The notes: generated by a model not told the origin, from the sequence alone. 64,000 bases of DNA from Bradyrhizobium sp. CCBAU 51627 (GCF_028128765.1 NZ_LBJG01000024.1:186001-250000); one strand, 5' to 3'; counted from the stretch's first letter, positions 26,868 to 35,158 are shown. Numbers and translations are program-made.

Positions 26868-27275
26868 CTAATGCTCCCGGAGCAGACTGAGCGCATACCA
26901 GCCCCAGTAGACCCTGTGACGCTTGATCAGTCCCTTGTCGATCTCCATGATCTCGACCAGCTCCATCTGCTCGCCGTCGGGAGCGACGCGCGGATATTCC
27001 CAGGTGATGGTCCGGCCGTCGGTGAAGAAGCCCTGCTTGAAGCGCTTTCGCTGCGGCGGATTGGTCTGGAACACGCGCGTAATGAAGATACGCAGATTGT
27101 CCCTGCCTTGGACGATCCCAGTGGTCGTCTTCATGAGATGCTGGACCAGCGGGCTTTCGATGGATGCGTCATCGGCATAGAGTGCAAGGGACGCCTCGAG
27201 GTCCTTGTTGCCGAGGGCTTCATCCCACAGCCTGCAGATGCGTTCTGCCTCGCTCCGGTCGGCTTCGTTGGTCAT
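26868..27275 (-). CDS. SnoaL/NTF2-like protein
   Basis: Protein of 135 residues with the NTF2-like cone fold pattern: RICRLWDEALGNKDLEASLALYADDASIESPL, followed by strands ending GRTITWEYPRVAPDGEQMELVEIMEI. This fold binds small hydrophobic molecules; enzymes and non-enzymes share it. It is divergent from the ArsR-like regulator at 27417, which may control it. The start at MTNEADRSEAER is preferred to one 13 codons upstream. Confidence 0.8.
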   Translation of the reverse strand: MTNEADRSEAERICRLWDEALGNKDLEASLALYADDASIESPLVQHLMKTTTGIVQGRDNLRIFITRVFQTNPPQRKRFKQGFFTDGRTITWEYPRVAPDGEQMELVEIMEIDKGLIKRHRVYWGWYALSLLREH

Positions 27276-27416
27276 TGCTGTACTCCTCTGGATTTGGCGG
27301 CATCTCGGGGGCATCGCAAAGAACGCGGCCTCGAGGTTTCACCGAATTCTGAAATGACCGGCTTTGCAACGACTGCGATGATGTGACGGCAGACCCACTC
27401 GGAGCGGAAGGTTTTG

Positions 27417-28109
27417 ATGGTCGCCGCCAGACGATCGATACAATCGGGATTTTCGCGACTCACAGATGCCTTGAGCGATCCGGCGCGCGAAGCCATGGTG
27501 AGTGCTCTGTTCGGCGGCAAGGCGCTGCCGGCAGGCGAACTGGCACTGTTTGCCGGCGTGTCGCCGCAAAGCGCCAGCGCGCATCTACAGAAGTTGACTG
27601 AGGCGCGTCTGCTCTCGGTGTGGCAGCAGGGCCGGTTCCGCTACTACCGGATCGCGGACGATGAGGTCGCAGGCCTGATCGAAAACCTCGTCAATGTCGC
27701 GGCCAGGACAGGGCATGCGGAACGCGCGCGAGGCGTGCCGGCGCCGCTCCGTCAGTCGCGGACCTGCTATTGTCATCTCGCCGGCCAGCTCGGCGTGGCG
27801 CTGAGGGACGGCTTGGTAGGCAGGAAACTGATCGCGTTGCGCGGTCGCGAGGCGAGCATCACCGACGAGGGGCTCGCCTGGTGTGTCGCGGAGGCGATCG
27901 ACTTCAAGCCGGGCCGTGATCCTCAGATGCGGCTCTGCAACGATTGGACCGAGCGCGTTCCGCATCTGGCAGGTCCGTTCGCCAATGCGATCCTGAAGCG
28001 GCTGATCGCGACGCATGCGCTGGTCCCGCACCGCCTTCCACGCGCGCTTCGTCTTACTCCTAAGGGGCGGGCGTTCTTCGAACGGCTCGGCGCTTCGATT
28101 CCGTTCTGA
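27417..28109 (+). CDS. ArsR-family winged-helix regulator
   Basis: Protein of 230 residues. The N-terminal 90 residues are an ArsR-type winged helix (LTDALSDPAREAMVSALFGG, then LALFAGVSPQSASAHLQKLT and the wing LLSVWQQGRFRYYRIAD). The C-terminal 140 residues have several cysteines and histidines (SRTCYCHLAGQLG) and could bind metal or a ligand; this longer layout is a known ArsR subgroup. The ribosome site GGAGCGGAAGG supports this start. It probably acts on itself and the divergent NTF2-like gene. Confidence 0.85.
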   Translation: MVAARRSIQSGFSRLTDALSDPAREAMVSALFGGKALPAGELALFAGVSPQSASAHLQKLTEARLLSVWQQGRFRYYRIADDEVAGLIENLVNVAARTGHAERARGVPAPLRQSRTCYCHLAGQLGVALRDGLVGRKLIALRGREASITDEGLAWCVAEAIDFKPGRDPQMRLCNDWTERVPHLAGPFANAILKRLIATHALVPHRLPRALRLTPKGRAFFERLGASIPF

Positions 28110-28206
28110 AGCCTGCGCCCGATGACGATGACAGTGGCAGATCCGGCATGTAGCATCCGGCGGCCGCCGATCGTCCTTGAAAAGGATTCCCCTTCAGGAG
28201 GAACTT

Positions 28207-28473
28207 ATGTGCCGCAATATCAAAACGCTGTTCAATTTCGAACCACCGGCGACAGAAGATGAGATCCACGCCAGCGCGCTTCAGTTCGTGCGAAAGCTTT
28301 CCGGATTCAACAAGCCATCGCAGGTCAACGAGGCGGCATTCGACCGCGCGGTCGCCGAGGTCTCGGAGGCGGCGCGAAAATTGCTGACCTCATTGCACAC
28401 CCACGCGCCGGCGCGCGATCGGGAGGTCGAGGCGGAGAAGGCGAAGGAACGCTCTCGGCTGCGCTTTGGCTAG
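28207..28473 (+). CDS. DUF2277 family protein
   Basis: Protein of 88 residues starting MCRNIKTLFNFEPPAT, the hallmark N-terminus of the DUF2277 family. The conserved block ALQFVRKLSGFNKPSQVNEAAF follows, and the tail is charged. A CAGGAGGAA ribosome site lies just before this ATG. The function is unknown; it is small, soluble and widespread. Confidence 0.9.
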   Translation: MCRNIKTLFNFEPPATEDEIHASALQFVRKLSGFNKPSQVNEAAFDRAVAEVSEAARKLLTSLHTHAPARDREVEAEKAKERSRLRFG

Positions 28474-28569
28474 AGGTCGGCAAGTCTCGGCCGTGATCTG
28501 CCTCACGGAAGCGGCGGCCTTTCACATGCGATGACGTCCGCCGGGGTTTTGACAACCCGGAGCAGGAAT

Positions 28570-28785
28570 ATGAACCGCCCCCTTCTTCCGCTGAAAGCAG
28601 GTGCCATCGTTTTCACGCTGTTATGGACCGCGTGGATGATGTGGTGGAGCGGCTCGTTTTCGAGCGCGAATGTGGTGATCCTCGCCTTTTGCGGGGCAGC
28701 GGTCGGCTATCTCTGGTACCGCGCCATGCGCTGGCAATTCGAGCGCATGGGCATGCTGTCGCGGCGTGAGGACCGGGCCAAGTAG
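28570..28785 (+). CDS. Small two-helix membrane protein
   Basis: Protein of 71 residues with two predicted membrane helices (GAIVFTLLWTAWMMWWSGSF and ANVVILAFCGAAVGYLWYRA) and a basic C-terminal tail. The ATG follows GAGCAGGAAT. No family recognised. It ends just before the convergent collagen-like gene. Confidence 0.65.
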   Translation: MNRPLLPLKAGAIVFTLLWTAWMMWWSGSFSSANVVILAFCGAAVGYLWYRAMRWQFERMGMLSRREDRAK

Positions 28786-28796
28786 ACCAGCTAGTC

Positions 28797-29333
28797 CTAG
28801 TGGCCGTGCTTCTTCTTTTTCTTCTTTTTCTTGCGCTCGTCGCCCTCGGCGTCGTCGCTCTCGTCGCCTTCTTCGGAGGAGGATTCGTCGGGCTCGTGCA
28901 CGGCGGCTTCGAGGGCCGCGCGTTCGGCGGCCTCCTGCTCGCGCTGGCGGCGGCGTTGGTCCCAAGCATCAAACAGCTGCTCAAGCCACGGCAGCACCTG
29001 CTCGATCGACGGCAATTGGCCGGGCGGACCGGGCTCGCCGCGCGGGCCTTGGGGGCCGGCGGGTCCCTGCGGACCGACGGATCCTTGTGGACCAGCAGGG
29101 CCCTGTGGTCCAGCTGCTCCCCGCGGGCCGGCTTCGCCTGGCTTGCCCGGCAGGCCTGGTTTGCCCTGCGGGCCAGCCTTTCCGGTCGGCCCCGGTTTTC
29201 CCTGCGGTCCCGGCTTGCCACGTGCGCCGTCCGGGCCACGCTTGCCAGGATGACCCTGCGGTCCCGGCCGTCCCGGTTCGCCCTGTCGTCCGCGCGGACC
29301 TTGAGGTCCCGGCCGTCCTTGTTCGTCTGCCAC
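28797..29333 (-). CDS. Collagen-like Gly-X-Y repeat protein
   Basis: Protein of 178 residues from the GTG that follows an AGAAGGAG ribosome site; a GTG seven codons upstream is less likely. After a short start it has about 33 unbroken Gly-X-Y triplets rich in Pro, Gln, Lys and Arg, the pattern of a collagen-type triple helix. A helical segment (LPSIEQVLPWLEQLFDAWDQ) then follows, an acidic Ser/Glu/Asp stretch, and a run of eight lysines. The helical segment may drive trimer formation. There is no signal peptide or membrane anchor, which is unusual for bacterial collagens. Confidence 0.85.
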   Translation of the reverse strand: MADEQGRPGPQGPRGRQGEPGRPGPQGHPGKRGPDGARGKPGPQGKPGPTGKAGPQGKPGLPGKPGEAGPRGAAGPQGPAGPQGSVGPQGPAGPQGPRGEPGPPGQLPSIEQVLPWLEQLFDAWDQRRRQREQEAAERAALEAAVHEPDESSSEEGDESDDAEGDERKKKKKKKKHGH

Positions 29334-29491
29334 GCCGCTGCTCCTTCTGCGCACGCAAAGCTACATAGCGGCGTTTGACGACAGCAGCAATTCCGCCGGA
29401 ACATCATGTCGGGCTTGATCAACATCAATCGGCGCCAAGGCGCGCCGTGTGATTGATGACGCGCGGCCACAATCCTTGCGGGGAGCGACCG

Positions 29492-29767
29492 ATGCGCGCG
29501 GCGTGGAAAGTCTTCTGTCTGTCGGCAATCATCCTCGCAGCGGCGATCGGCCTCGCTCATCTGCTCGTGCCTGATGTCGTGCCGGTCGGCTACGCCGAGG
29601 AGCCGCAGGCGTCATGGGCGATCCTGACGGCTTTTGCGCTACGCGCAATCGCGCTGACCGCGGCCTGGGTCGCGATCATCACGTTGTCGGTGCTCGTCGG
29701 CGCCAAACTCTATCAGATGATCTTCCGTGCGGACCGCGCCCGGAATGATCGCACCATCATGCGCTAG
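29492..29767 (+). CDS. Small two-helix membrane protein
   Basis: Protein of 91 residues with two hydrophobic helices (VFCLSAIILAAAIGLAHLLV and ALRAIALTAAWVAIITLSVL) and a basic tail. A GGGGAGCG ribosome site precedes the ATG. Its stop overlaps the stop of the convergent FlbD-like gene by four bases. No family recognised. Confidence 0.65.
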   Translation: MRAAWKVFCLSAIILAAAIGLAHLLVPDVVPVGYAEEPQASWAILTAFALRAIALTAAWVAIITLSVLVGAKLYQMIFRADRARNDRTIMR

Positions 29768-30012
29768 TCATGATAGGCCGGCACCTCGATGCCGGAAGCC
29801 GCGTAGAGCCTGATCTTGTTGCGCAGCGTGCGCACCGAGAGGCCGAGCACGCGCGAGGCACGCGTGCGGTTGCCGTCGCAGCGTGCGAGCGTCTGGAGCA
29901 CGAGCTCACGCTCGACCTCATCGACGGTCGCACCGATCAGCAGTGGAACGATCTCATTCGGTGCAAGGAACTGCGCGCCCGGCCCGGACGCCGCGACATG
30001 AACAGTGGTCAT
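29764..30012 (-). CDS. Stand-alone FlbD/Fis-type DNA-binding domain
   Basis: Protein of 82 residues. Almost all of it corresponds to the C-terminal DNA-binding domain of the flagellar regulator FlbD: LIGATVDEVERELVLQTLAR, then CDGNRTRASRVLGLSVRTLR and NKIRLY. It lacks the receiver and sigma-54 ATPase domains. The ATG at 30012 fits the GGGGAG site at seven bases; a GTG two codons upstream sits too close. It should bind DNA as a dimer like Fis. A role in flagellar or nearby gene control is possible but unproven. Confidence 0.82.
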   Translation of the reverse strand: MTTVHVAASGPGAQFLAPNEIVPLLIGATVDEVERELVLQTLARCDGNRTRASRVLGLSVRTLRNKIRLYAASGIEVPAYHD

Positions 30013-30208
30013 TAACACACTCCCCGATCAACGCCCGCCTCCATCGTTGGAAGCGGATCGAGAACAATCACCCCCAAGCCGTGGATTTACGGTGGGCGGG
30101 TTTGGTTAATGAAAGGTTAATTCCGCGCGCTCGCACGAATTCACCTCAGGAATGCCGCCGCGTTGCCGCGATTGGTACGAGATGCCTCGTCAAGCGGGCC
30201 TATCTCGC

Positions 30209-30976
30209 TCACACCGTGCGATATCCACCGTCCACCATCACGATCGTTCCTGTGACGTAAGATGACAGGTCCGAGGCGAGGAAAATCGCGGGGCCCACGA
30301 TGTCCTCGGGCTTGCCGGTGCGTGCGAGCGGAGTGTGGTCGACGAAGGCCTGCACCAATGCGGGATTGGTGGCGCGCACATTGGCGTTGATGTTGGTTTC
30401 GATGAAGCCCGGCCCGATCGCGTTGACGCGCACGCCTTCCTTTCCGAGCTCGACCGCGAGCGCCTTGGTGAAACCGAGCACGCCGTGCTTCGACGTGGTG
30501 TAGGCTGCCGAGCTCGGTGTGCGCAGATGCACGAAAGACTGGATCGAGCCGATATTGACGATGCGGCCTTTGCTGGCGCGCAAGGGCGCAAGGAAGGCCT
30601 GCGTCATGTTGAAGACGCCGTTGAGGTTGAGCGAGATGATATCGTTCCAATCCTTCGCTACCGTTTCGGTCTCCGCGGTGAAGGCGTTGCGGCGGGTGAT
30701 ACCGGCGTTGTTGACGAGGATCGAGACCTGCCCGATCTTGTCTGCGACCTGCTTGGCCAGCGCGAAGCAGTCCTCGCGCCTGGTGACGTCGAGCGCAAAG
30801 CTCTCGGCCCTGCCGCCCGACTTTCGGATCTCCTGGGCGGCCTCCGCGGCCGTGTCGGCGTTGACGTCGAGCAGCACGATTTGCGCGCCCTCGCGGGCAT
30901 AGCCGGCGGCGATCGCACGACCGATGCCCGAGCCTGCGCCAGTGACGACGGCGATGTGGTTTGCGAGCAATCCCAT
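30209..30976 (-). CDS. SDR family oxidoreductase
   Basis: Protein of 255 residues with the classical short-chain dehydrogenase pattern: TGAGSGIGRAIAAGYAREGA for NAD(P), NNAGITRRN, the catalytic Ser in IGSIQSFVH and YTTSKHG (Tyr and Lys). The acidic residue after strand 2 (LLDVNAD) suggests NAD preference. The substrate is probably a sugar or small alcohol (glucose/gluconate dehydrogenase-like). It stands alone. Confidence 0.88.
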   Translation of the reverse strand: MGLLANHIAVVTGAGSGIGRAIAAGYAREGAQIVLLDVNADTAAEAAQEIRKSGGRAESFALDVTRREDCFALAKQVADKIGQVSILVNNAGITRRNAFTAETETVAKDWNDIISLNLNGVFNMTQAFLAPLRASKGRIVNIGSIQSFVHLRTPSSAAYTTSKHGVLGFTKALAVELGKEGVRVNAIGPGFIETNINANVRATNPALVQAFVDHTPLARTGKPEDIVGPAIFLASDLSSYVTGTIVMVDGGYRTV

Positions 30977-31087
30977 GGCAATTTCCTCCCGGATTCGTTT
31001 CTAAGTTTCATGAAAGGCTAACTCGAAATTAAGGGGTCGGAAACGGCGGCCTTGGCATACTCTTCTTCATTGCTAAACGTTGCGCGC

Positions 31088-31573
31088 ATGATGGAACGAC
31101 TTGAATCCTGGAAACTGGCGCTCGAGCGCCTGCGGTCGGCCAACCAGGCTGATTGGGCCGAGGCAGGCCGGCTCGTGGCCGAGATCGTCCGAATGAGCAC
31201 GGATGCCACGTTGCGGCAGGCTGCCGAGCAGGCGCTGCCGGTGCTGCGGCAAGCCGCGGACAACGACGATCACGGCATCACGCTGGCCGCCCGCCGCCGC
31301 GTCGGCGTGATCCTCGATGTCGTTCATGATCTGACCGCGCCGCGCTTCGGCCGCCGCAATGCGGCGCCGAAAAAGCTGTCCAGCGAGGATCGCGCCCGCA
31401 AGATGCTGGGCCTGCCGCTCGCGGTACAGCTCACCTGCGACGACATCAACCAGGCCTATCGCCGCGCTGCCAAGGGCATGCATCCCGATCAGGGCGGCAG
31501 CGCGCAGGCCTTCATCGACCTCTCCGCCGCGCGCGACGTCTTGATTCATCCCGGCGCGCACAAGGACGCCTGA
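31088..31573 (+). CDS. J-domain protein
   Basis: Protein of 161 residues. An N-terminal helical region is followed by a C-terminal J-like domain (about 95-161). This contains the HPD motif in KGMHPDQGG and the preceding helix DDINQAYRRAAKG. The HPD motif stimulates DnaK-type ATPases. The protein lacks the Gly/Phe and zinc regions of DnaJ, so it is a type III J protein. Two adjacent ATG codons are possible starts. Confidence 0.82.
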   Translation: MMERLESWKLALERLRSANQADWAEAGRLVAEIVRMSTDATLRQAAEQALPVLRQAADNDDHGITLAARRRVGVILDVVHDLTAPRFGRRNAAPKKLSSEDRARKMLGLPLAVQLTCDDINQAYRRAAKGMHPDQGGSAQAFIDLSAARDVLIHPGAHKDA

Positions 31574-31579
31574 CGGCGC

Positions 31580-32212
31580 TCAGCTCCTGTTCACGCAGCT
31601 CGGATAGGGCGCATCTTCGCCCGCGACGATCGGGCAGAGATCGATCGGGCCGAGATCGCGCAGGCGCGCTTGCCAGCGTTCATCGTTGATGGGCGGCTCG
31701 TCGCTTTCGGGGCCGCGCTCGGCCCATTGGATGGTGTAATAGTCGGCCGCGCCCTTGACCGTGATCAGCAGCGCGGTCTCGCTGTGCCGCGTCGGGCCGC
31801 TGTCGATGCGGCCGCAACCGATCACCGCGACGAAGGCCTCGAAGCGGCCGAATGTCGTCTCGCCGAGAGACTTTGCGGCAAAACTGTCGGGGCAAGCCGA
31901 CCTGAATCCGCCGGCGATTGTGCTTGCAGAAATCTGCGGCGAGTGACCTGGTGTCAAGGTCATGCCCTTCTCGCCGGTGACCGTAATCATCTGCGTCCAG
32001 CGCTCGGGCGTCTCGCCCTTCAGAGCGGCTTCGCGGATGTAATGGCCGCCCTTGGTGTTCTCGAACACCACGGCGAAATTCGACGGCATCGCGAAGCTGA
32101 CGAGCTGGCCGAAGATCGGCGAGATCACGCGGAAGGATTGCGGGGCCTGCGCTTGCGCCACGGCGGCGAGCAGGAGCGAAGCGGCAAGGGCTGAGGCTGT
32201 CGTCACGCGCAT
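31580..32212 (-). CDS. Exported hypothetical protein
   Basis: Protein of 210 residues with a signal peptide (about 1-21, ending AQAQ) and a soluble part containing four cysteines, two near the C-terminus (LCPIVAGEDAPYPSC). It is probably periplasmic with disulfides. The start at MRVTTASALAASLLL is chosen because the longer frame would place residues before the signal peptide. I do not recognise the family. It is convergent with the J-domain gene. Confidence 0.7.
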   Translation of the reverse strand: MRVTTASALAASLLLAAVAQAQAPQSFRVISPIFGQLVSFAMPSNFAVVFENTKGGHYIREAALKGETPERWTQMITVTGEKGMTLTPGHSPQISASTIAGGFRSACPDSFAAKSLGETTFGRFEAFVAVIGCGRIDSGPTRHSETALLITVKGAADYYTIQWAERGPESDEPPINDERWQARLRDLGPIDLCPIVAGEDAPYPSCVNRS

Positions 32213-32246
32213 CGATCTGCTCCAAATCGGCGAGGTAAAAAAACGA

Positions 32247-32281
32247 CCGGGCAGGGATGCTAGCACCGCATCCTTGCCCGG
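32247..32281 (-). terminator. Rho-independent terminator for the gene at 32306
   Basis: A 14-base stem (one mismatch) of CCGGGCAAGGATGC and GCATCCCTGCCCGG on the minus strand, followed by TCG and seven T. It lies 25 bases past the stop of the small exported protein gene. Confidence 0.88.
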
Positions 32282-32305
32282 CCCTGTCGTCCGCCGATCG
32301 AATTC

Positions 32306-32557
32306 TTACCAGCTGCAGTGACCGGCCTTCAGCGCGTGATCCTTCAGCGCGAGCGCGTCGAGGAAGGTTGGCACGGAGGCGCTGGCACGATGGTATCCGG
32401 CCGGCCACGGCGTGGTCGGGATGCTCTCGTCCCAGATCTGGCACACGCCGCTGTCGTGCCAGCGGATCAGGTGATAGCCGGCCTCGGCCGGGCTTGCGGC
32501 GGCGAAGGCGGCAGCGGCAAGACCGGCGGCAGCGCAGAGCATGGAAATACGACGCAT
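32306..32557 (-). CDS. Small exported Cys-containing protein, paralogue 1
   Basis: Protein of 83 residues with a signal peptide (about 1-26, ending AEA) and a mature part starting GYHLIRWHDSGVCQIWDESI and ending HALKAGHCSW. The next gene (32765) encodes the same layout (GYYVIRWDNTGICQVWNEDL with ending EHRCTL). Two conserved cysteines probably form a disulfide in the periplasm. The role is unknown. Confidence 0.75.
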   Translation of the reverse strand: MRRISMLCAAAGLAAAAFAAASPAEAGYHLIRWHDSGVCQIWDESIPTTPWPAGYHRASASVPTFLDALALKDHALKAGHCSW

Positions 32558-32713
32558 GGATCAGCTCCTCAAATTGAAAGATGTGATGCACCTCCCGGCA
32601 ATGCGGGGAGGAGGGTGCGGGACGCTTCTGGGCGTGCGCCCCGGACAAGGGATGAGTAGTTCCATGCGCCGATCAGGTTCAAAGCGTGCCTGCGGGCCGC
32701 GGCAAAAGAAAAA

Positions 32714-32738
32714 GGCGGGCTGCTCGCGCAGGCCCGCC
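32714..32738 (-). terminator. Rho-independent terminator for the gene at 32765
   Basis: On the minus strand GGCGGGCC and its partner GCCCGCC form a hairpin followed by TTTTTC. It lies about 25 bases after the stop codon. Confidence 0.8.
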
Positions 32739-32764
32739 CTCAGGCATTGGATCGAACTGATAGC

Positions 32765-33025
32765 TCAGAGCGTGCAGCGATGCTCGGCGCGCATCTTGAT
32801 CTGCAGGTCGGAGGCCTGCGTGAAAGTCGGGAGCGGCTTGCTGACGACCTTGTAGGTCGACACGCCCCACTGGAACGGCTTGTACTTCAGGTCCTCGTTC
32901 CAGACCTGGCAGATACCGGTGTTGTCCCAGCGGATCACGTAATAGCCGACCTTCGCGGAGGCGGGCGCGGCGAAGACGGAACTGGCGATGCCGGCAACGG
33001 CACAAAGGGCGAGAACGCGACGCAT
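32765..33025 (-). CDS. Small exported Cys-containing protein, paralogue 2
   Basis: Protein of 86 residues, signal peptide about 1-24 (ending ASA), mature start KVGYYVIRWDNTGICQVWNE. It aligns with the 83-residue neighbour, including both cysteines and the Trp/Asp pattern, so the pair is a tandem duplication with separate terminators. No family is recognised beyond this pair. Confidence 0.75.
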   Translation of the reverse strand: MRRVLALCAVAGIASSVFAAPASAKVGYYVIRWDNTGICQVWNEDLKYKPFQWGVSTYKVVSKPLPTFTQASDLQIKMRAEHRCTL

Positions 33026-33169
33026 GAAATATCTCCTTGTGGGGAAGGGTGAGCCGAAAATTCGTGCGGTAAAAACAGCCCCTTTGCAAGCCGTGGGGCC
33101 GGCTTTCACGGACATGTCAGGCCGACGCGGCCACTTGGTTCGGCTGCGTGCCCCCCAGGCCACACACGT

Positions 33170-33553
33170 TCACCTCGCCAGCGACGCAACCGCCTCGATC
33201 TCGATCAGCATCTTCGGATCGGGCAGCGCGTGCACCACGCAGGTGGTGCGTGCAGGGTAGGGCGGCGGGCCGAACGCGCCGGCATAGAGCGCGTTCATCG
33301 CGGCGACATCGCTGGCGCGCGTCAAGAGCACATTGACCTTGACGAGGTCGCGCGTCGTGGCGCCGGCCTCGTCGAGCACGCGCCTGATGTTGGCGAGGAC
33401 ATTGGCGAACTGGGCCTCGAAGCCGTCAGGCAGCATGCCGTTGGCGTCGAAGCCGGGAATGCCGGAGACGAACAGCAGGTCGCCGACGCGGGTGGCAAAG
33501 GACAGCGGCGGCGCCTTGACGTGCGGCGGCGGCGCGAAATGCTGGATCGGCAT
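33170..33553 (-). CDS. RidA/YjgF family protein
   Basis: Protein of 127 residues with the Rid fold pattern (SFATRVGDLLFVSGIPGFDA, then FANVLANIRRVLDEAGATTRDLVKVNVLL, ending PDPKMLIEIEAVA). RidA proper hydrolyses reactive enamine/imine intermediates using a conserved Arg in the xxCVR or similar motif near residue 105. Here the segment reads ARTTCVVHALPDPKMLIEIE without that Arg, so it may be a Rid subgroup without classic deaminase activity. Confidence 0.85.
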   Translation of the reverse strand: MPIQHFAPPPHVKAPPLSFATRVGDLLFVSGIPGFDANGMLPDGFEAQFANVLANIRRVLDEAGATTRDLVKVNVLLTRASDVAAMNALYAGAFGPPPYPARTTCVVHALPDPKMLIEIEAVASLAR

Positions 33554-33690
33554 GGGAGCCTCGATGCTGATGGAGCCTGCAGGCAGCGTAGCGATGCGCA
33601 AGGTCCGCTCCAACATAAATCGCGAAAACAACCCCATGCACAGTCGAAATCATTGGCAGACTTGAATTCGGGAAGGCAGAAATTCGGGTT

Positions 33691-33770
33691 GACCCGTCGG
33701 GCAAAACGGGAGCATCACGATGGGGTGTGCGGGTGCGTGCACCCGTGAACATCAAGCCGGGCGATGACAG
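33691..33770. repeat. Repeat remnants (17-base repeat and half of family C)
   Basis: GACCCGTCGGGCAAAAC, identical to 11151-11167, followed by the right half of a family C palindrome (ATCAAGCCGGGCGATGACAG). Between them GGGTGCGTGCACCC is a perfect 14-base palindrome. It looks like the scar of past repeat insertion. Confidence 0.55.
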
Positions 33771-33891
33771 TTGAATGCGGTGAGGCGCCTCACGTCTCGT
33801 ACCGCGATCATGTTGCCGCCGCGTTCGATCGGATAGATTGCGGCGTCTGATTCGCCTTCCCTCCCTTGAAAAATGGCCCCGGAGACGTCCC

Positions 33892-34326
33892 ATGAAGATT
33901 GCTTCCACCTTGCGCGCCGCGCTCGTCGCCATTGCCGCGCTGGCCGGCCTCTCGACCGCGGCGCAGGCCGACAGCGGCACCGTGGTGCTGACGATCTACA
34001 AGGCGGGCTGGATCATCGGCGGCTCGGGTGGCTCGGGCGTTCTGAACTTCCGCGGCCGCTCTTATGCGCTCGCGACCGGCGGGCTCGATTACGGCCTCGT
34101 CTTCGGCGGCTCCAAGACCGTGCTGCGCGGCCGCGTCTCCAACATCTTCAGGCCCTCCGACGTCGCCGGCGTCTATGGCGCCGCCGGTGCCGGCCTCGCC
34201 GTCGGCCGCGGCGCCCGCGCCATCGTGCTGACCAACCAGAAGGGCGCGGTGCTGGAGCTGTCGGGCTACCAGACCGGCCTGATGGCGAATGCCGATCTCT
34301 CCGGGCTCGCGATCACGATGCAGTAG
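33892..34326 (+). CDS. Exported Gly-rich protein, EipA/DUF1134-like
   Basis: Protein of 144 residues: signal peptide (about 1-26, ending AQA) followed by a domain with YKAGWIIGGSGGSGVLNFRG, YALATGGLDYGLVFGGSK and VAGVYGAAGAGLAVGRGARA. This resembles the envelope-integrity protein EipA (DUF1134) of alphaproteobacteria, which folds as a small beta barrel in the periplasm. The match is from memory of the Gly pattern and is tentative. Confidence 0.65.
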   Translation: MKIASTLRAALVAIAALAGLSTAAQADSGTVVLTIYKAGWIIGGSGGSGVLNFRGRSYALATGGLDYGLVFGGSKTVLRGRVSNIFRPSDVAGVYGAAGAGLAVGRGARAIVLTNQKGAVLELSGYQTGLMANADLSGLAITMQ

Positions 34327-34337
34327 GACACATTGCT

Positions 34338-34476
34338 GTAGGATGGGTTAGCGTCACGACGGTGCGAAGCGCGGTCGCGATGCGTAACCCACCTCTTTGG
34401 TTTCCGCAGTGCCAGAAGTGGTGGGTTACGTCCCGCGGTCTGCGCTTCGCGCATCCGCAGGACTAACCCACCCTAC
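34338..34476. repeat. Long palindrome, family A copy 2
   Basis: Begins GTAGGATGGGTTAGCGTCAC and ends GACTAACCCACCCTAC; inner arms (GTAACCCACC and GGTGGGTTAC) pair as well, giving a long nested hairpin. The right end runs past the stop of the convergent gene at 34463. Confidence 0.8.
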
Positions 34477-34861
34477 CAGACTGCTTGGCCGTGTCGTCAG
34501 TCGTGCTCGCCCGCGCGCGTTTTCCCGAGCGGATCATCAGGAACGATCCTGACGTGCCGGGCAGCCGCCAGCGCCCGTCGATCTCGGTCGCCTCTCCATT
34601 CATGATGCCGTCGTACTGGACGACGTCGAAGCCGTAGCCCGGCGGCTCGTAGCGCTTGACGAAGGACACGACGCTGCCGGCGCGATGGCCCGTGATCGAG
34701 GCGTTGTGGGTGCGCACCGGGCAGCGCGGATTGGAGCAGGGCTCGGTGACGCTGCCACTCAGCGCGCCGCCGGCCTCGATCAGCGTCGCCGTGAACGTGA
34801 CCATTCCGGTGCCGGGTTGGATGTAAGTGCCGTCCCAGACACCGGAGAGATCGTCGCTCAT
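34463..34861 (-). CDS. Small beta-rich hypothetical protein
   Basis: Protein of 132 residues starting MSDDLSGVWDGTYIQPGTGM, preceded by GAGGAAG at a good distance. The pattern of alternating strands (SGVWDGTY, VTFTATLIE, GSVVSFVKRY, EIDGRWRLPGTSGSFLMIR) resembles lipocalin-like small barrels that begin with G.W.G. Its last few codons lie within a family A repeat, so the tail may have been replaced by repeat sequence. Function unknown. Confidence 0.65.
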   Translation of the reverse strand: MSDDLSGVWDGTYIQPGTGMVTFTATLIEAGGALSGSVTEPCSNPRCPVRTHNASITGHRAGSVVSFVKRYEPPGYGFDVVQYDGIMNGEATEIDGRWRLPGTSGSFLMIRSGKRARASTTDDTAKQSGRVG

Positions 34862-35158
34862 GGCAGCGGCTTCCTCGACATGTGCGCCGGTTGAGGTCCG
34901 GCTCCTTGACGTCTTGAGTTCCACTCAAAGTCGTATCGCTGCCATGACGCCCTTGCAATAGTCCGCGTGCGACGTCGATCGGTATCAACCGTTTGGTGGA
35001 GGGCTGCCGGCCTGATCGGCAGGATGGCGTACCCCATCCTGCCGAACGGCTCGGGCCCGAAAAATCCCGTGCCGCTGTCGGAATGACGTAGCCGGCCTCG
35101 TCCTTGGGATTGCGCCTTGCAATCGCGCGCCCGCGCCGAGATGAAAGGAAATCCCGAT

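Noticed and set aside
28837..29320. CRISPR-like periodicity
   Set aside because: The short repeated units come from codons of a collagen-like protein; there are no conserved repeats with unique spacers anywhere in the window.
28800..29378. Frames opposite the collagen-like gene
   Set aside because: They mirror the Gly-X-Y repeat in other frames. The minus-strand frame alone gives perfect triplets and a good ribosome site.
35117..35158. Earlier start for the VOC protein
   Set aside because: The extra 14 residues precede the family N-terminus and the AAAGGAAAT site matches the later ATG.
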